DNA from: Bdellovibrio sp. ZAP7
Lineage (GTDB): Bacteria > Bdellovibrionota > Bdellovibrionia > Bdellovibrionales > Bdellovibrionaceae
Direction: 5' to 3'
Assembly (NCBI RefSeq): GCF_006874645.1
Contig: NZ_CP030082.1
Coordinates: 868,001 to 932,000, forward strand
DNA: 64,000 bases
Positions 52,143 through 61,397 of the stretch are shown one piece after another (position 1 is the stretch's first letter; every line of letters starts with the position of its first letter). The notes under the pieces were generated by a model that saw only the letters and a program-made list of their open reading frames with translations, had not been told where the DNA came from and searched no databases. The position numbers and the translations under genes were made by a program.

Positions 52143-52910
52143 CTACTTACCTTGAGCTTTAGCAGCCATGTCGATCATGATTTTATCACATGCTTCCAAG
52201 TCAGCTTCAGTTATTTCGTAAACTTCTTTGCCTTCAAGATATTTTAGTAGCGCTTCCATAACATTTTTTGGAAGGAATGAAAGGACGTTGCCGGATTGGT
52301 ACTCGCGCTCTTTTTCGTCGTAAAGACCCAAGAACGTTTCGTCACGGAACCAGCTTTGTTTGTTTGCTTTTTGGATTGTTGCCAATTCGTCGTCGGACGG
52401 ATCACGTTGCAAGAATTCAAAGAAGAAGCCTGATGGTTTAGCACCTGGCAAGTACCACTCGCCAGAGAATACTTGGATCAAGTTTTCGTGATCGTCTTTC
52501 AGGATAGGAGTCACGAACTGAACACCACGCTCAACCATGTGTTTATGGAAAGCGATCAAATCTGGAGTACGCAAAGCCACGTGCTGAAGATGTGCTGTGT
52601 TTTCGTGGCCATCCAACATTTGACGAACGTGTGATGGTTGATCTTTAGGTTCAGAAGGTTGAACCAATGCAAAGATAGTCGGCAACGGATCATTGGCTTT
52701 TGATTCCCACGTGCCCACGCGAGTTGCGTAAGTCATAGAAACGTCTTTAGCGCCGTCTTTACCTTTGCGCTTTTTTTCATACAAAAGGTCGTCAGGAGTT
52801 GTTCCAAAAATATTGCGGAAAACAACATAAGAAAGTTTGTAAAGATTTGGATGGAACAACATTGTCATGTGGTCCACAGCAAAGTTCATAAATGCTGGTT
52901 TTTGCTTCAT
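52143..52910 (-). CDS. VOC-fold protein related to 4-hydroxyphenylpyruvate dioxygenase
   Basis: 255 residues. The first part (MNFAVDHMTMLFHPN...) and the C-terminal half (TAHLQHVALRTPDLIAFHKH, RGVQFVTPI, GFFFEFLQRDP) match the metal-binding halves of HPPD: a vicinal-oxygen-chelate His, a second His-containing strand and the Glu in FEFLQR. True HPPD is about 350 residues, so this is a shortened relative whose substrate is unknown. Confidence 0.72.
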   Translation of the reverse strand: MKQKPAFMNFAVDHMTMLFHPNLYKLSYVVFRNIFGTTPDDLLYEKKRKGKDGAKDVSMTYATRVGTWESKANDPLPTIFALVQPSEPKDQPSHVRQMLDGHENTAHLQHVALRTPDLIAFHKHMVERGVQFVTPILKDDHENLIQVFSGEWYLPGAKPSGFFFEFLQRDPSDDELATIQKANKQSWFRDETFLGLYDEKEREYQSGNVLSFLPKNVMEALLKYLEGKEVYEITEADLEACDKIMIDMAAKAQGK

Positions 52911-53038
52911 AGTTTCTCCTGAATTAATGCCCCGATACTAGAAACCCTTACCCACGGGGTCAAGTGCTGAAATACACTTTCTGATGAAAAAAGAGGCAAA
53001 TCGGTGAGTGAATCCACCGTAGCTGGAGAGGAAGATGC

Positions 53039-53059
53039 GCTGACGCGGAACGCGTCAGC
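53039..53059 (-). terminator. Perfect 9-bp hairpin downstream of the 53072-53485 gene
   Basis: GCTGACGCG-GAA-CGCGTCAGC. No T-run on either strand, so termination or mRNA 3'-end protection is possible rather than certain. Confidence 0.5.
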
Positions 53060-53071
53060 TTTAAAGAGTGA

Positions 53072-53485
53072 CTAGTGAGAGCGGCGATTTTTTTTCTTCA
53101 AGCCATGGGAAGCCAAATACTCGTCGGTCTTCGCTTCCACTTCTTCGATTCCACCCAGAGTATTTTTAAACGAGGAACCCAGTTCTCCGCGGGGACTGTC
53201 TTCAGAACTGCGATCTGGAATTCCGCGCAACGATGAATCCAAAGCATCTGCAGCCAGATTCATCTGTTCCAGCACATCAATTTCTCCGCGCATAAAATCG
53301 GATGGAAGATCTTCAAGAGTATCGAAAGAACGGTCGGTGTTTTTCATGGCTTTTTTCAGATCCTTAACTTCCACTTTGGAAGTTTGATCTTTATCGACCA
53401 GGATTTCGTTTTCATCGGTGTGATTATTTGTCGCTTCACCACGGTGAAGACCAGAAAATGAGGGGTTCGCATTGGGAGTAGCCAT
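53072..53485 (-). CDS. Small cytosolic acidic protein, unknown function
   Basis: 137 residues from ATG 53485, preceded by a strong CAGGAGGTCATC. Hydrophilic, probably partly disordered, with a conserved-looking core DRSFDTLEDLPSDFMRGEID and a basic C-terminus LKKKNRRSH. No signal peptide or family recognised. Confidence 0.62.
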   Translation of the reverse strand: MATPNANPSFSGLHRGEATNNHTDENEILVDKDQTSKVEVKDLKKAMKNTDRSFDTLEDLPSDFMRGEIDVLEQMNLAADALDSSLRGIPDRSSEDSPRGELGSSFKNTLGGIEEVEAKTDEYLASHGLKKKNRRSH

Positions 53486-53568
53486 GATGACCTCCTGAAA
53501 TATTGCTACGCCCTCATTATATAACAATGAGTGATGTTCTAAATTTGTTTAACAGCAAGGCGAAAGAG

Positions 53569-53835
53569 CTAAACGTCCTTCGCCATGTGAGTGGCTTCAA
53601 GGTTTGCATCCCAATCCACAGTGAGCCCGATCAAAGGCCGTTCTTGCATAACCGTACTGCCCTTTAGGACATCGGAGAAGTAAACGGCTTCTTCCTGGAT
53701 GATCGTAATCAGCTGGCTGTAATAGAGCGGAGCCAGCTCGTGTCCACACTCCGTGCAGACGAACAATCCTTGGTCATGTTTACTGTGAACAGTGTCGCAG
53801 TGGTGGCAGCGGCGAAAGTGTCTATTGTTTTCCAT
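53569..53835 (-). CDS. Small zinc-ribbon protein
   Basis: 88 residues. A four-Cys zinc ribbon lies at the N-terminus: RRCHHCDTVH...LFVCTECGHELAP. The C-terminal half is a short globular segment (YYSQLITIIQEEAVYFSDVL). Possible nucleic-acid or protein adaptor; no further family assignment. Confidence 0.7.
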   Translation of the reverse strand: MENNRHFRRCHHCDTVHSKHDQGLFVCTECGHELAPLYYSQLITIIQEEAVYFSDVLKGSTVMQERPLIGLTVDWDANLEATHMAKDV

Positions 53836-54021
53836 ATACGTCCCTCATTAGTAGTAGGTCTAGGATAGGTCCCATTAACTAGACCCACAAGACGTCGTCT
53901 CAATAAAACCGTTAATCTTTTAAACAAGTGTTCCAGTTATGAGAATCCAAACACTTAGCTTGGGGTCTAGATCACCAGTGAGACACTTCACTTCTCGAAT
54001 TGAAACACCGAATAGAAATAC

Positions 54022-56517
54022 ATGAAATCTGTGTCTTTATTTAAAACCCTCGTCTCCCGTTTTGGGGTGGAGCTCTGCCTGCTGGTGCTGGTAGTGGTGG
54101 GTTATTCTATGTTCCAAGAGCATCATTCGTTGCAAAAAGCTTTGCTGCCAACGGAGTCGGTGAATTCATTGCAGAACATAGCCGGAATTTTAAATGACGT
54201 AGATCGTGCCAAGAAAGAATATTTCCAAGACAGCACGCCGGAAAAACTGGCGGCCTTTAATTTTCAAGTTAATAAAATCAATGATGAATTGGGCAAGCTT
54301 TATAAATCCGTCAATGGTCGCTATGAGCTGCAAATGCAGGTCTATCAGCTGAATCAAAATCTGCACAAGCAGTTTGAAACGGCGACGATGGAAATCAAGC
54401 AAAACCAAAAGGCACGTAAGCCGTCCAACACCGAAGACTTCAATCAGCAAAAAGTTTTAGAGATGTTGCAATCTCACCGTAAGGCCCAACAGGACTTCGT
54501 GCAGATTGGTGAATACAGTTTTCTCAGAAGCGAATTGCTTTTCGCGATCATGGGCATGTTTGGTTTGGTGATTATGCTAAGCCGTTATTGGCAGTACAAT
54601 GATCTGCGCGAACAGCGTGAGATCGCGACGGGCCTGCAAACACGTTCATTACTTTTGGATACGATCCTGGGGAGTATGAGTGAGGGCATGATTGTGGTGA
54701 ACAGCCATGGTCATTTTACTCAGTACAACGCCGCTGCTCAAAGAATCGTCGGAACCAAAGTCAAAGAGGTCGGAACTGAAACCGGTGCCCGTGAATTAGG
54801 TTTCCACGATGAAAATCAGAAATTGCTTTCAGCCAAAGATCTGCCATTTCATCGCGCGCTATATGGTGTGGAAGTCGATGAGCTTGAGATCTTTGTACAA
54901 AACGCCACTCACCCTGAGGGCACGTTTATTCTGTTAAGCAGTCGTTCGATCAAAGATATCGATGGTGGTATTTCTGGTGCACTGGTGGTCTTCCGCGATA
55001 TCAGTCGCAGAAAACAAGTAGAGCTGGAATATGCCAAAGCCCGCGAATTGGCCGTTGAAGCTTCTCTTAAGAAATCAGATTTCCTGGCAGCTATGAGCCA
55101 CGAAATCCGTACACCGATGAATGGTGTGATCGGGATGAGTACGCTGCTGGCAGATACTCCGCTGTTGCCAGAACAAAAAGAATATGTGGGCACGATCAAA
55201 CGTTCCGCGGAATCTTTGTTGATGCTTATCAATGATATCCTGGACTATTCAAAAATCGAAGCTGGCAAAATCAGCTTGGATCCTCAGCCGTTTGATTTAG
55301 GTTTCCTGACTCGTGATGTGGTCGAGATGTTCCGTCCGACCGTGAGCGAGAAAAATCTGGAAATGGATTTCAACATCTCGCAACGAGCTCATATGTATTT
55401 CCGCGGAGATCAGGGGCGTATTCGCCAAATTCTGGTGAATCTGATGGGGAATGCCGTGAAATTTACCAGCCAGGGGACGGTCGGGCTTGATGTTTCCGTG
55501 TTGGATTCCGCGACGGGGCCTTCGCTTTTAAAATTCCAAATTCGCGATACGGGATTGGGTTTACGTGAAGATGAACGCAAAGCCCTCTTCCAAAAATATT
55601 TCCAAGCAACAGCCGGTAAAAAATTCGGCGGCACGGGATTGGGTCTGTCGATCTGTAAGCAGCTCGTGGATCTGATGGGTGGCCAGATGGGTGTGGAAAG
55701 TACTTTTGGTCTGGGCTCGACATTCTGGTTCACGTTGCAGCTTCCGGTGTGCAGTGCAGACGAAGTACCTAAGGCTACGACAGACAATAACTTCACGGCT
55801 CTTTTTAAAGGAAACATCCTGGTAGCGGAAGACCAAGTGGTCAATCAGCGTGTGGCGCAAAGCTATCTGCAAAAGATGGGTCTGCAAGTTGACATCGCAC
55901 CCAACGGTCGTATCGCAGTTGAGATGGCTCGCACCGGGAAATACGATTTGATCTTTATGGATTGTCAAATGCCGGTCTTAAACGGGTTTGATGCGACAAA
56001 ACGTATTCGCGAGGAAGAGCGCCGATCGAATACCAGCCGCCATATTCCAATCGTCGCTTTGACAGCAGAAGGCACCATTGCTGACAAGGCTCCGTATATG
56101 AATGCCGGAATGGATGACTATTTATCTAAGCCTATCGAGCTTCCGCGTTTGGTGGAGGCTTTGCAGAAGTACGTTAAAGTCGGGGAGGCCGCAGTGATTG
56201 ACATGGCAGCTCTGCAAAAACTGCAGAAATACGCAACGAAAGATAACGATTTAGTCGCAGCTTTGATTGAGGAATTCGAAAAATCTGCTCCGGAACTAAT
56301 TCTGGCAATGAGAACACCTGACTTCAGCGAAGCAGCCCATGCTTTGAAGTCGACAGCTGCCACTCTTGGAGCAAAAATTTTGGCAGAACTGTGCCAAAAT
56401 CTTGAAGCAGAGACAAATCCAGAGCACATTAACAAGTGGGTCGCGCAAATTGAATCAGAATATATTCGCAGTTTGCAGGATCTGAAAAACTACATCGGCG
56501 ACAAAGGGGCTGCCTAA
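54022..56517 (+). CDS. Hybrid sensor histidine kinase (PAS-HisKA-HATPase-REC-HPt)
   Basis: 831 residues. Two membrane helices (about 15-31 and 170-190) bracket a helical periplasmic sensor. Then a PAS domain (about 210-335), HisKA with [17 protein letters not shown], HATPase with [17 protein letters not shown] and [11 protein letters not shown], a receiver with VAEDQVVN, phosphoacceptor [10 protein letters not shown] and Lys in YLSKPI, and an HPt domain with [13 protein letters not shown]. All phosphorelay residues look intact. The response regulator gene follows after 11 bases. Confidence 0.95.
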   Translation: MKSVSLFKTLVSRFGVELCLLVLVVVGYSMFQEHHSLQKALLPTESVNSLQNIAGILNDVDRAKKEYFQDSTPEKLAAFNFQVNKINDELGKLYKSVNGRYELQMQVYQLNQNLHKQFETATMEIKQNQKARKPSNTEDFNQQKVLEMLQSHRKAQQDFVQIGEYSFLRSELLFAIMGMFGLVIMLSRYWQYNDLREQREIATGLQTRSLLLDTILGSMSEGMIVVNSHGHFTQYNAAAQRIVGTKVKEVGTETGARELGFHDENQKLLSAKDLPFHRALYGVEVDELEIFVQNATHPEGTFILLSSRSIKDIDGGISGALVVFRDISRRKQVELEYAKARELAVEASLKKSDFLAAMSHEIRTPMNGVIGMSTLLADTPLLPEQKEYVGTIKRSAESLLMLINDILDYSKIEAGKISLDPQPFDLGFLTRDVVEMFRPTVSEKNLEMDFNISQRAHMYFRGDQGRIRQILVNLMGNAVKFTSQGTVGLDVSVLDSATGPSLLKFQIRDTGLGLREDERKALFQKYFQATAGKKFGGTGLGLSICKQLVDLMGGQMGVESTFGLGSTFWFTLQLPVCSADEVPKATTDNNFTALFKGNILVAEDQVVNQRVAQSYLQKMGLQVDIAPNGRIAVEMARTGKYDLIFMDCQMPVLNGFDATKRIREEERRSNTSRHIPIVALTAEGTIADKAPYMNAGMDDYLSKPIELPRLVEALQKYVKVGEAAVIDMAALQKLQKYATKDNDLVAALIEEFEKSAPELILAMRTPDFSEAAHALKSTAATLGAKILAELCQNLEAETNPEHINKWVAQIESEYIRSLQDLKNYIGDKGAA

Positions 56518-56528
56518 GGAAGGTAATT

Positions 56529-57221
56529 ATGGCCAATATACTTATCGTAGATGATCAAAAAAGTATTCTGATGACTCTCGAAGCTTTACTCAGCTCCGAC
56601 GGACACTCTGTCGTGCAGGCAACGAACGCCATCGATGCCGTTCATCATTTGACCCAAGAAAAATTCGATCTGGTTATTACCGATGCTATCATGCCGGGCG
56701 GCAGCGATGGATATGCTTTGACACGCACGATCCGGAAACAACCTCAACTGGTTAAGTTACCGGTGATTTTGCTAACGGGTAAGCGTGAAAAAAGCGACGT
56801 GGAAAAAGGTTTGGAAGCAGGCGTAAACGACTACATCATTAAACCCATTGATCCCGACATGTTACTGGCAAAAGTACGCACGATTGTTTCCGTGGATGCA
56901 AATCAAGGGACGGCATTCAGCGAAGCTGCAGTTTCGATCAAAGCGGAGTGGGAAATTAAAAATGAAATCGTCGCCGTTTCTGAACTGGGATTCACTCTGC
57001 ATTCATCAGTTCCAATGCCCATTGGAAAGATTCTAAGAATCAAGAGCACGATCTTTAACGAGATCGGTATCGATCCCGTGGCCATCCGTATTGATTCCTG
57101 TGAAGACTTAAATCCCATCGAAAACGCCTGGAAAATCCACGGCCACTTCGTAGGTATCGCAGAAAAAGAACTAACTCCACTGCGCCTATTCATTCGCGCC
57201 AAACAAAGCAAAGCCAGCTAA
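56529..57221 (+). CDS. Response regulator with PilZ-like C-terminal domain
   Basis: 230 residues. Receiver domain (about 1-120): ILIVDDQKS, phosphoacceptor LVITDAIMPGG, ILLTGKREKSD and YIIKPIDPD. The C-terminal 100 residues look like a PilZ-type barrel (EIKNEIVAVSELGFTLHSSV) but lack a clear RxxxR motif, so c-di-GMP binding is doubtful. It is the output partner of the preceding hybrid kinase and may link it to motility or surface behaviour. Confidence 0.82.
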   Translation: MANILIVDDQKSILMTLEALLSSDGHSVVQATNAIDAVHHLTQEKFDLVITDAIMPGGSDGYALTRTIRKQPQLVKLPVILLTGKREKSDVEKGLEAGVNDYIIKPIDPDMLLAKVRTIVSVDANQGTAFSEAAVSIKAEWEIKNEIVAVSELGFTLHSSVPMPIGKILRIKSTIFNEIGIDPVAIRIDSCEDLNPIENAWKIHGHFVGIAEKELTPLRLFIRAKQSKAS

Positions 57222-57245
57222 AAGCTGGTTCTTAAAAACTAGTGC

Positions 57246-57279
57246 GGGGCTGTTGACCTAATATGTTGTCAACAACCCC
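57246..57279 (+). terminator. Hairpin terminator after the kinase-regulator operon
   Basis: GGGGCTGTTGAC / GTCAACAACCCC pair as a 12-bp stem with one mismatch and a ten-base loop. No strong T-run. Confidence 0.55.
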
Positions 57280-57324
57280 GGCTTTAAGTGCTTCTAATTT
57301 CTAATCTCTAGTTTCCAATTTCCA

Positions 57325-58767
57325 TTACTGGCAGAACGGAAGAGACTTAACCATTGATTTGATTGAAGTCAGCTGATTGTATTTGCCGCCTGGTTTAAGA
57401 GTTGACCAGTAAACTCCTGAAGTAATCGCGATCGCATTTTTGTTTTTGATCTGTTTCGCCATGATACCTACACCACAATGAAGGTTGATGTATGGATCAA
57501 GGATAGTTTTCTTAGCGCTTGTAGAGCTCAAGTTTTTATCTTTGCTCCAGTCAAACTTACACCATTTGTCCCATTGGATGTCTTGGTAAGACAACTGCAA
57601 CAAACCTTCAGAGTAAACTGGCTTCTTAGTGATAGCATCAGTACCCATTGTTGTTTCGTGCATACGAGAAAGTGGGTTGTAAGCACTTTCATAGCGGGCA
57701 ACTGCCACGAACAATTGTGCCCAGGCATTTGCTTTTTGGTTGTTGTTCAAGCTTGAATACTTAGGACAGAAGTTTTTCATGTCGCTAGCACCCTTAAGAA
57801 GGCTGTTCCATTCGCCCAACAAAAGTGTTTGCAAATATTCAGACCACTGTTTGCGTTCCGGGTGAGCAGATGTTTCCCAAGCAAGGGGAGCCATTTTGTA
57901 ACCTGGAGCTGGTGATGGAGATGGAGCGGGTGTCGGTGTTTCAATAGGTGTTGGTGACGGAGTCGGAGTTGGTGTCGGGTTAGTTGGCGACGGAAGACCT
58001 GTACCACCTTTATCAAGAACCGCGTAGATCAAAGATCCACCTTTAAGGGCGTTGATAACTTGTGTACGGATGCTCATGTCGACAGCTGGGCAACCCCAAG
58101 AGCGACCTTGAATCACAGATTTTTCCTGAACATAAGAAGCACCATGGATCACGATAGCACGTGAACGGGCATTCGAGTTTGTTGAAGAAAGACCATCCAG
58201 GCGAAGGGAAAGACCATGGCTGCCTGAATATGTTTCAGCAGTACGGTAGAATCCCAAAGAAGACTTATTGGAACCTGAACTGTTCGAGAACGAAGTCGCG
58301 AAACCGTCATGGTTAGGATCAGAGTTTTTACCGTGGGCTACGTGAATCGGCCAAACTCCACCGGTGTTCAGGTCAACGATATAGAAGCGCGGTGTTTTGG
58401 AGCTTTGCGAGAAATTGATGATCGAGATGTAGTTTTGATTTTTGAAAGATGATTTATTTTTTTCAAAGTAAATCAAAGCATCAACCAAAGCTTGAGTAGG
58501 AACAATGTTAGTAGGGTCAACATGATCGTACTTCATCAAGATTGTTTCTTTATCGTAGGCCGAGATCGAAAGATCTGGAGCTGCCATGGTTCTCAGCATT
58601 GGTTCAGCTGCTGGTGTGGCACCTACTTGCTCTTCCGCTGGATCATCCGGAAGAGTGGGTTCTGTTTGGGCTTTAGCATTTGCTGCGATACCCAGGGTTA
58701 ATAAAGTTGCGGCGAAAAACAGCGTGGCTCTAGAACGTACAGAAGAATTTTGCTTTTTAACAAGCAT
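57325..58767 (-). CDS. Exported fusion of L,D-transpeptidase-like and lytic-transglycosylase-like domains
   Basis: 480 residues from ATG 58767 (AGGAGG upstream), signal peptide ending near ANAKA. Residues about 75-260 fit the murein L,D-transpeptidase catalytic family: FYIVDLNTGGVWPIHVAHGK, RAIVIHGA and GRSWGCPAVD with the catalytic Cys. A Pro/Thr-rich linker (PTPTPTPSPTPIETPTP) follows, then a domain from about 330 with AVARYESAYNPLSRM, TMG and YSEGLLQLSYQD, the Glu and fold marks of SLT-type muramidases. Two peptidoglycan activities on one chain suit cell-wall remodelling or prey-wall modification. Function inferred from motifs. Confidence 0.85.
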   Translation of the reverse strand: MLVKKQNSSVRSRATLFFAATLLTLGIAANAKAQTEPTLPDDPAEEQVGATPAAEPMLRTMAAPDLSISAYDKETILMKYDHVDPTNIVPTQALVDALIYFEKNKSSFKNQNYISIINFSQSSKTPRFYIVDLNTGGVWPIHVAHGKNSDPNHDGFATSFSNSSGSNKSSLGFYRTAETYSGSHGLSLRLDGLSSTNSNARSRAIVIHGASYVQEKSVIQGRSWGCPAVDMSIRTQVINALKGGSLIYAVLDKGGTGLPSPTNPTPTPTPSPTPIETPTPAPSPSPAPGYKMAPLAWETSAHPERKQWSEYLQTLLLGEWNSLLKGASDMKNFCPKYSSLNNNQKANAWAQLFVAVARYESAYNPLSRMHETTMGTDAITKKPVYSEGLLQLSYQDIQWDKWCKFDWSKDKNLSSTSAKKTILDPYINLHCGVGIMAKQIKNKNAIAITSGVYWSTLKPGGKYNQLTSIKSMVKSLPFCQ

Positions 58768-58978
58768 CGTTTCCTCCTGTGCGGAATTACACATTCATGT
58801 GCGTCAACAAAGACTAGCCGAGAAAATTACGGTGCGGAAAAATACATTACGGGAGTTATAAAAATAGGACGAACATCCGTCGTTAAGATTGAAAGTACTC
58901 ATATATCCCTCAACATAAGGCTTGTGTATTTATGACTGTTGTCTGGGAAACGCAGATGAAAATCCCTAACCTGAGTTA

Positions 58979-59830
58979 ATGAAAACAAAAAAATGGAAGC
59001 TATTTGCGATATCGATTTTATTGATTTGCAGTGGGTGCGGCAGCTCAAGTCCCTTCATGGATGCATTTTTGGGTGGTATGTCCGTCACCAAGGTCGAGAG
59101 TTATTTTAATTTGGATCAAAAGCAGGAAAAGGACTTTGAGAAAAATCTGCAGCAGGATCTGGCGCGTTTAAAACAGGAGCAGATGCAAAAGTTCGCCACC
59201 TCCATACGCGAAATTGATCAGCGCATTCCCACAGAGAAAGTGAATTCCGAAATTCTCAGTGAAACCTTCGATGTGCTTGAGAAAGAATATGACCGCTCTG
59301 CCAGCTATTTCAAAAATTCCGCATGGAAGATGGTTTCGTCGTTAAGAGAAGAGCAGTTTCTTTATTTTGAAAAGAGAGTCCGCAAAGAAATAACCGAATC
59401 CCGAGAGCAAGGCCTGGAAAGTAAGAATGAGGAGTTGCTGCAAAGATTCCGCAAGCAGATCACTTATTGGGTGGGACCGACCAGCATTCATCAGAATCAA
59501 GCGATTCAACATTTTATAGCAAATGAACCCTTTCCTTGGAAAGAACGTATCGACAACCGCGAAAGTATTTTGAATAACTTTATGGCGCAACGTAAAGATC
59601 CCGTAAAGCTTCGCACGATGACGGAAAAATTTTTGGAAGACTATGATTCCTTGCGCACTCCTGAATATGCTCATGCCATGCAAAAATATGAAGGCAAGCT
59701 GAAGGGATTTTTGAACAAGTTTTGGAGCACGTTAAGTTATGATCAAAAGCAGGCGATGCAAGCCAGCCTGAATAAACAGGCTCTAGAGCTGGATCGCATG
59801 GCCTCTACTCAAACAGATGAATTTAAATAA
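58979..59830 (+). CDS. DUF6279-like lipoprotein
   Basis: 283 residues; leader MKTKKWKLFAISILLICSGC with a lipobox. The mature part is highly helical and charged, with VESYFNLDQKQEKDFEKNLQ near the N-terminus, matching the lead of DUF6279 lipoproteins (DxYFDLxxxQ), and long coiled-coil-like stretches throughout. Function unknown. Confidence 0.72.
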   Translation: MKTKKWKLFAISILLICSGCGSSSPFMDAFLGGMSVTKVESYFNLDQKQEKDFEKNLQQDLARLKQEQMQKFATSIREIDQRIPTEKVNSEILSETFDVLEKEYDRSASYFKNSAWKMVSSLREEQFLYFEKRVRKEITESREQGLESKNEELLQRFRKQITYWVGPTSIHQNQAIQHFIANEPFPWKERIDNRESILNNFMAQRKDPVKLRTMTEKFLEDYDSLRTPEYAHAMQKYEGKLKGFLNKFWSTLSYDQKQAMQASLNKQALELDRMASTQTDEFK

Positions 59831-59909
59831 ATGCTGGACTGGGCCTTCGGGCTCCACGGTTGCATGTGTTCTCGCATATTCTCTATAATGGGGATTCGGA
59901 GGAGAATGC

Positions 59910-60455
59910 ATGAATTTACTTTTACTGGCCGCTTTGTTGGCATTGACTGCTTGTACGACGTCGCCGACCAAGCCGACGCCTTCAAAAACTCCCCCAATGG
60001 CGACTGAAGTTGGACAAGAAAGCAGTCCTGTCGACCCCGTCGCAATTCAAAGAGCCCTTCATCTGGATCGCAATGTTGAACAACTCGGAGTTGAAGAGAA
60101 AAGTTTCAACTCATGTGAAATGGGTTACGGATATTCGCGCAATAAAGATTGTCGAACGATGTATATGACGGTGCTTAATGTGCGACTGTTGTGTCGTGAT
60201 ACCGAAGGAACTATTTCGACTGTGCTGACTGAATCAGATGTCACGCCGATTGCAGGACAAACGATCCGCTGGAGTCTAAAAAACGTTCAGGGAGAGTATC
60301 AAACTGACGGTTTAGGGTATGGCCAAATCGTCGCTTTATCGCCTCGGTCTCAAAAGCGCGAAAGGGTCCGCATATCCTACAAAAATGAGTTCTTATACAT
60401 GCGGGCAAATGAAATCACGAAAGTCATCACCCCAAGACCCTGGTGTTCCATGTGA
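59910..60455 (+). CDS. Small lipoprotein, unknown function
   Basis: 181 residues; leader MNLLLLAALLALTAC then a Pro/Thr/Ser spacer typical of surface lipoproteins (TTSPTKPTPSKTPP). The globular part has Cys in FNSCEMG, KDCRTMY, LLCRDTE and a final PWCSM. RBS CGGAGGAGA. No family recognised. Located 80 bases after the DUF6279-like gene. Confidence 0.68.
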   Translation: MNLLLLAALLALTACTTSPTKPTPSKTPPMATEVGQESSPVDPVAIQRALHLDRNVEQLGVEEKSFNSCEMGYGYSRNKDCRTMYMTVLNVRLLCRDTEGTISTVLTESDVTPIAGQTIRWSLKNVQGEYQTDGLGYGQIVALSPRSQKRERVRISYKNEFLYMRANEITKVITPRPWCSM

Positions 60456-60633
60456 TGCAGGGTGTCAATATGCATAAAAAAGCACTTTTTGAACTTTTTT
60501 TTGGTTTAGTGCTTCGGTTTTCATGAATTATAGTTTAGCTATTAACAGAATAACAGGTCTCTCTTTGAGTTCGAGGCAATTATGCCATCTCCTCAACAGT
60601 GGGCTACCAAATGCCATTTTAGGAGGTATTAAA

Positions 60634-60972
60634 ATGGGTAAAAAAATCTACGTAGGAAATCTTTCTTACCAACTAGACGAACAAACTCTTGCAGACGCTT
60701 TTGCTGAATTCGGTAACGTTGAATCTGCACGTATCGTAACTGATCGTGAAACAGGCCGTAGCAAAGGTTTCGCATTCGTAGAAATGTCTACTGATGATGA
60801 AGCTGCTACAGCAATCGCTAAATTGAACGGCGCTGAACTTTCTGGCCGTGCAATGAACGTTTCTGAAGCAAAACCAATGGCTCCTCGTGAGAACCGTGGT
60901 GGCGGCTTCGGTGGCGGCCGTGGCGGCGGCGGACGTGGTGGTTTCGGCGGTGGTAACCGCGGTCCTCGCTAG
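60634..60972 (+). CDS. Glycine-rich RNA-binding (RRM) protein
   Basis: 112 residues. One RNA-recognition motif: RNP2 KIYVGNLSY, RNP1 KGFAFVEM and ESARIVTDRETGRSKG between them. A C-terminal Gly/Arg tail (GGGFGGGRGGGGRGGFGGG) follows. Such proteins are found in cyanobacteria and a minority of other bacteria. A strong AGGAGG and favoured codons suggest high expression. A leader of more than 90 bases is possible if the TATAGT at 60529 is the -10 box; it ends in a strong terminator. Confidence 0.92.
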   Translation: MGKKIYVGNLSYQLDEQTLADAFAEFGNVESARIVTDRETGRSKGFAFVEMSTDDEAATAIAKLNGAELSGRAMNVSEAKPMAPRENRGGGFGGGRGGGGRGGFGGGNRGPR

Positions 60973-60998
60973 TTCCTAGCTGACTTAATTAAGTCTTC

Positions 60999-61031
60999 AA
61001 ACCCTTGGTCTTGTACCAAGGGTTTTTTTTT
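60999..61031 (+). terminator. Rho-independent terminator of the RRM gene
   Basis: 11-bp perfect stem AAACCCTTGGT / ACCAAGGGTTT, five-base loop, T-run of eight or more. Confidence 0.92.
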
Positions 61032-61121
61032 GCCCAAAATCAGTATCCTCCTCCTTGAGTTCAATTCCCGAAAGTTTCAACCTGATAGAGACGGATTTTT
61101 ATACTGTCGAGTGAGGTGGTT

Positions 61122-61349
61122 ATGATGGATATCGAACCGGAAATTCGCAAAGAGCAAAGAAGAATTCGGGAGCAAAGATTTGCGGAAGATGATGATGAGG
61201 GTCCCGAAGAAGTCGAGGGGATGACAGAACGACCTCACAGAACTCATGACTTGGAATCAAGTCCCTTGAAAGTCTTTTCGGGAGTCGTCGGAATCTGTTT
61301 GGCTTCGGCATTGCTAATCGGAGCCATAGTCTGGATCTTCTTTGTTTGA
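61122..61349 (+). CDS. Small protein with a C-terminal membrane helix
   Basis: 75 residues. The N-terminal 45 residues are charged (EIRKEQRRIREQRFAEDDDE) and the last 25 form one hydrophobic helix (FSGVVGICLASALLIGAIVW), a tail-anchored layout. ATG 61122 has GAGGTGG upstream; GTG 61116 is an alternative. No family recognised. Confidence 0.6.
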   Translation: MMDIEPEIRKEQRRIREQRFAEDDDEGPEEVEGMTERPHRTHDLESSPLKVFSGVVGICLASALLIGAIVWIFFV

Positions 61350-61397
61350 TAAAGCGAATTGCGCAAGAGGGCGGAGTGGGCGTATGTATAGTCACCT

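Noticed and set aside
53865-53973. Three GGTCTAG-like heptamers upstream of the hybrid kinase gene
   Set aside because: Too short and irregularly spaced to call an operator without a regulator or conservation.
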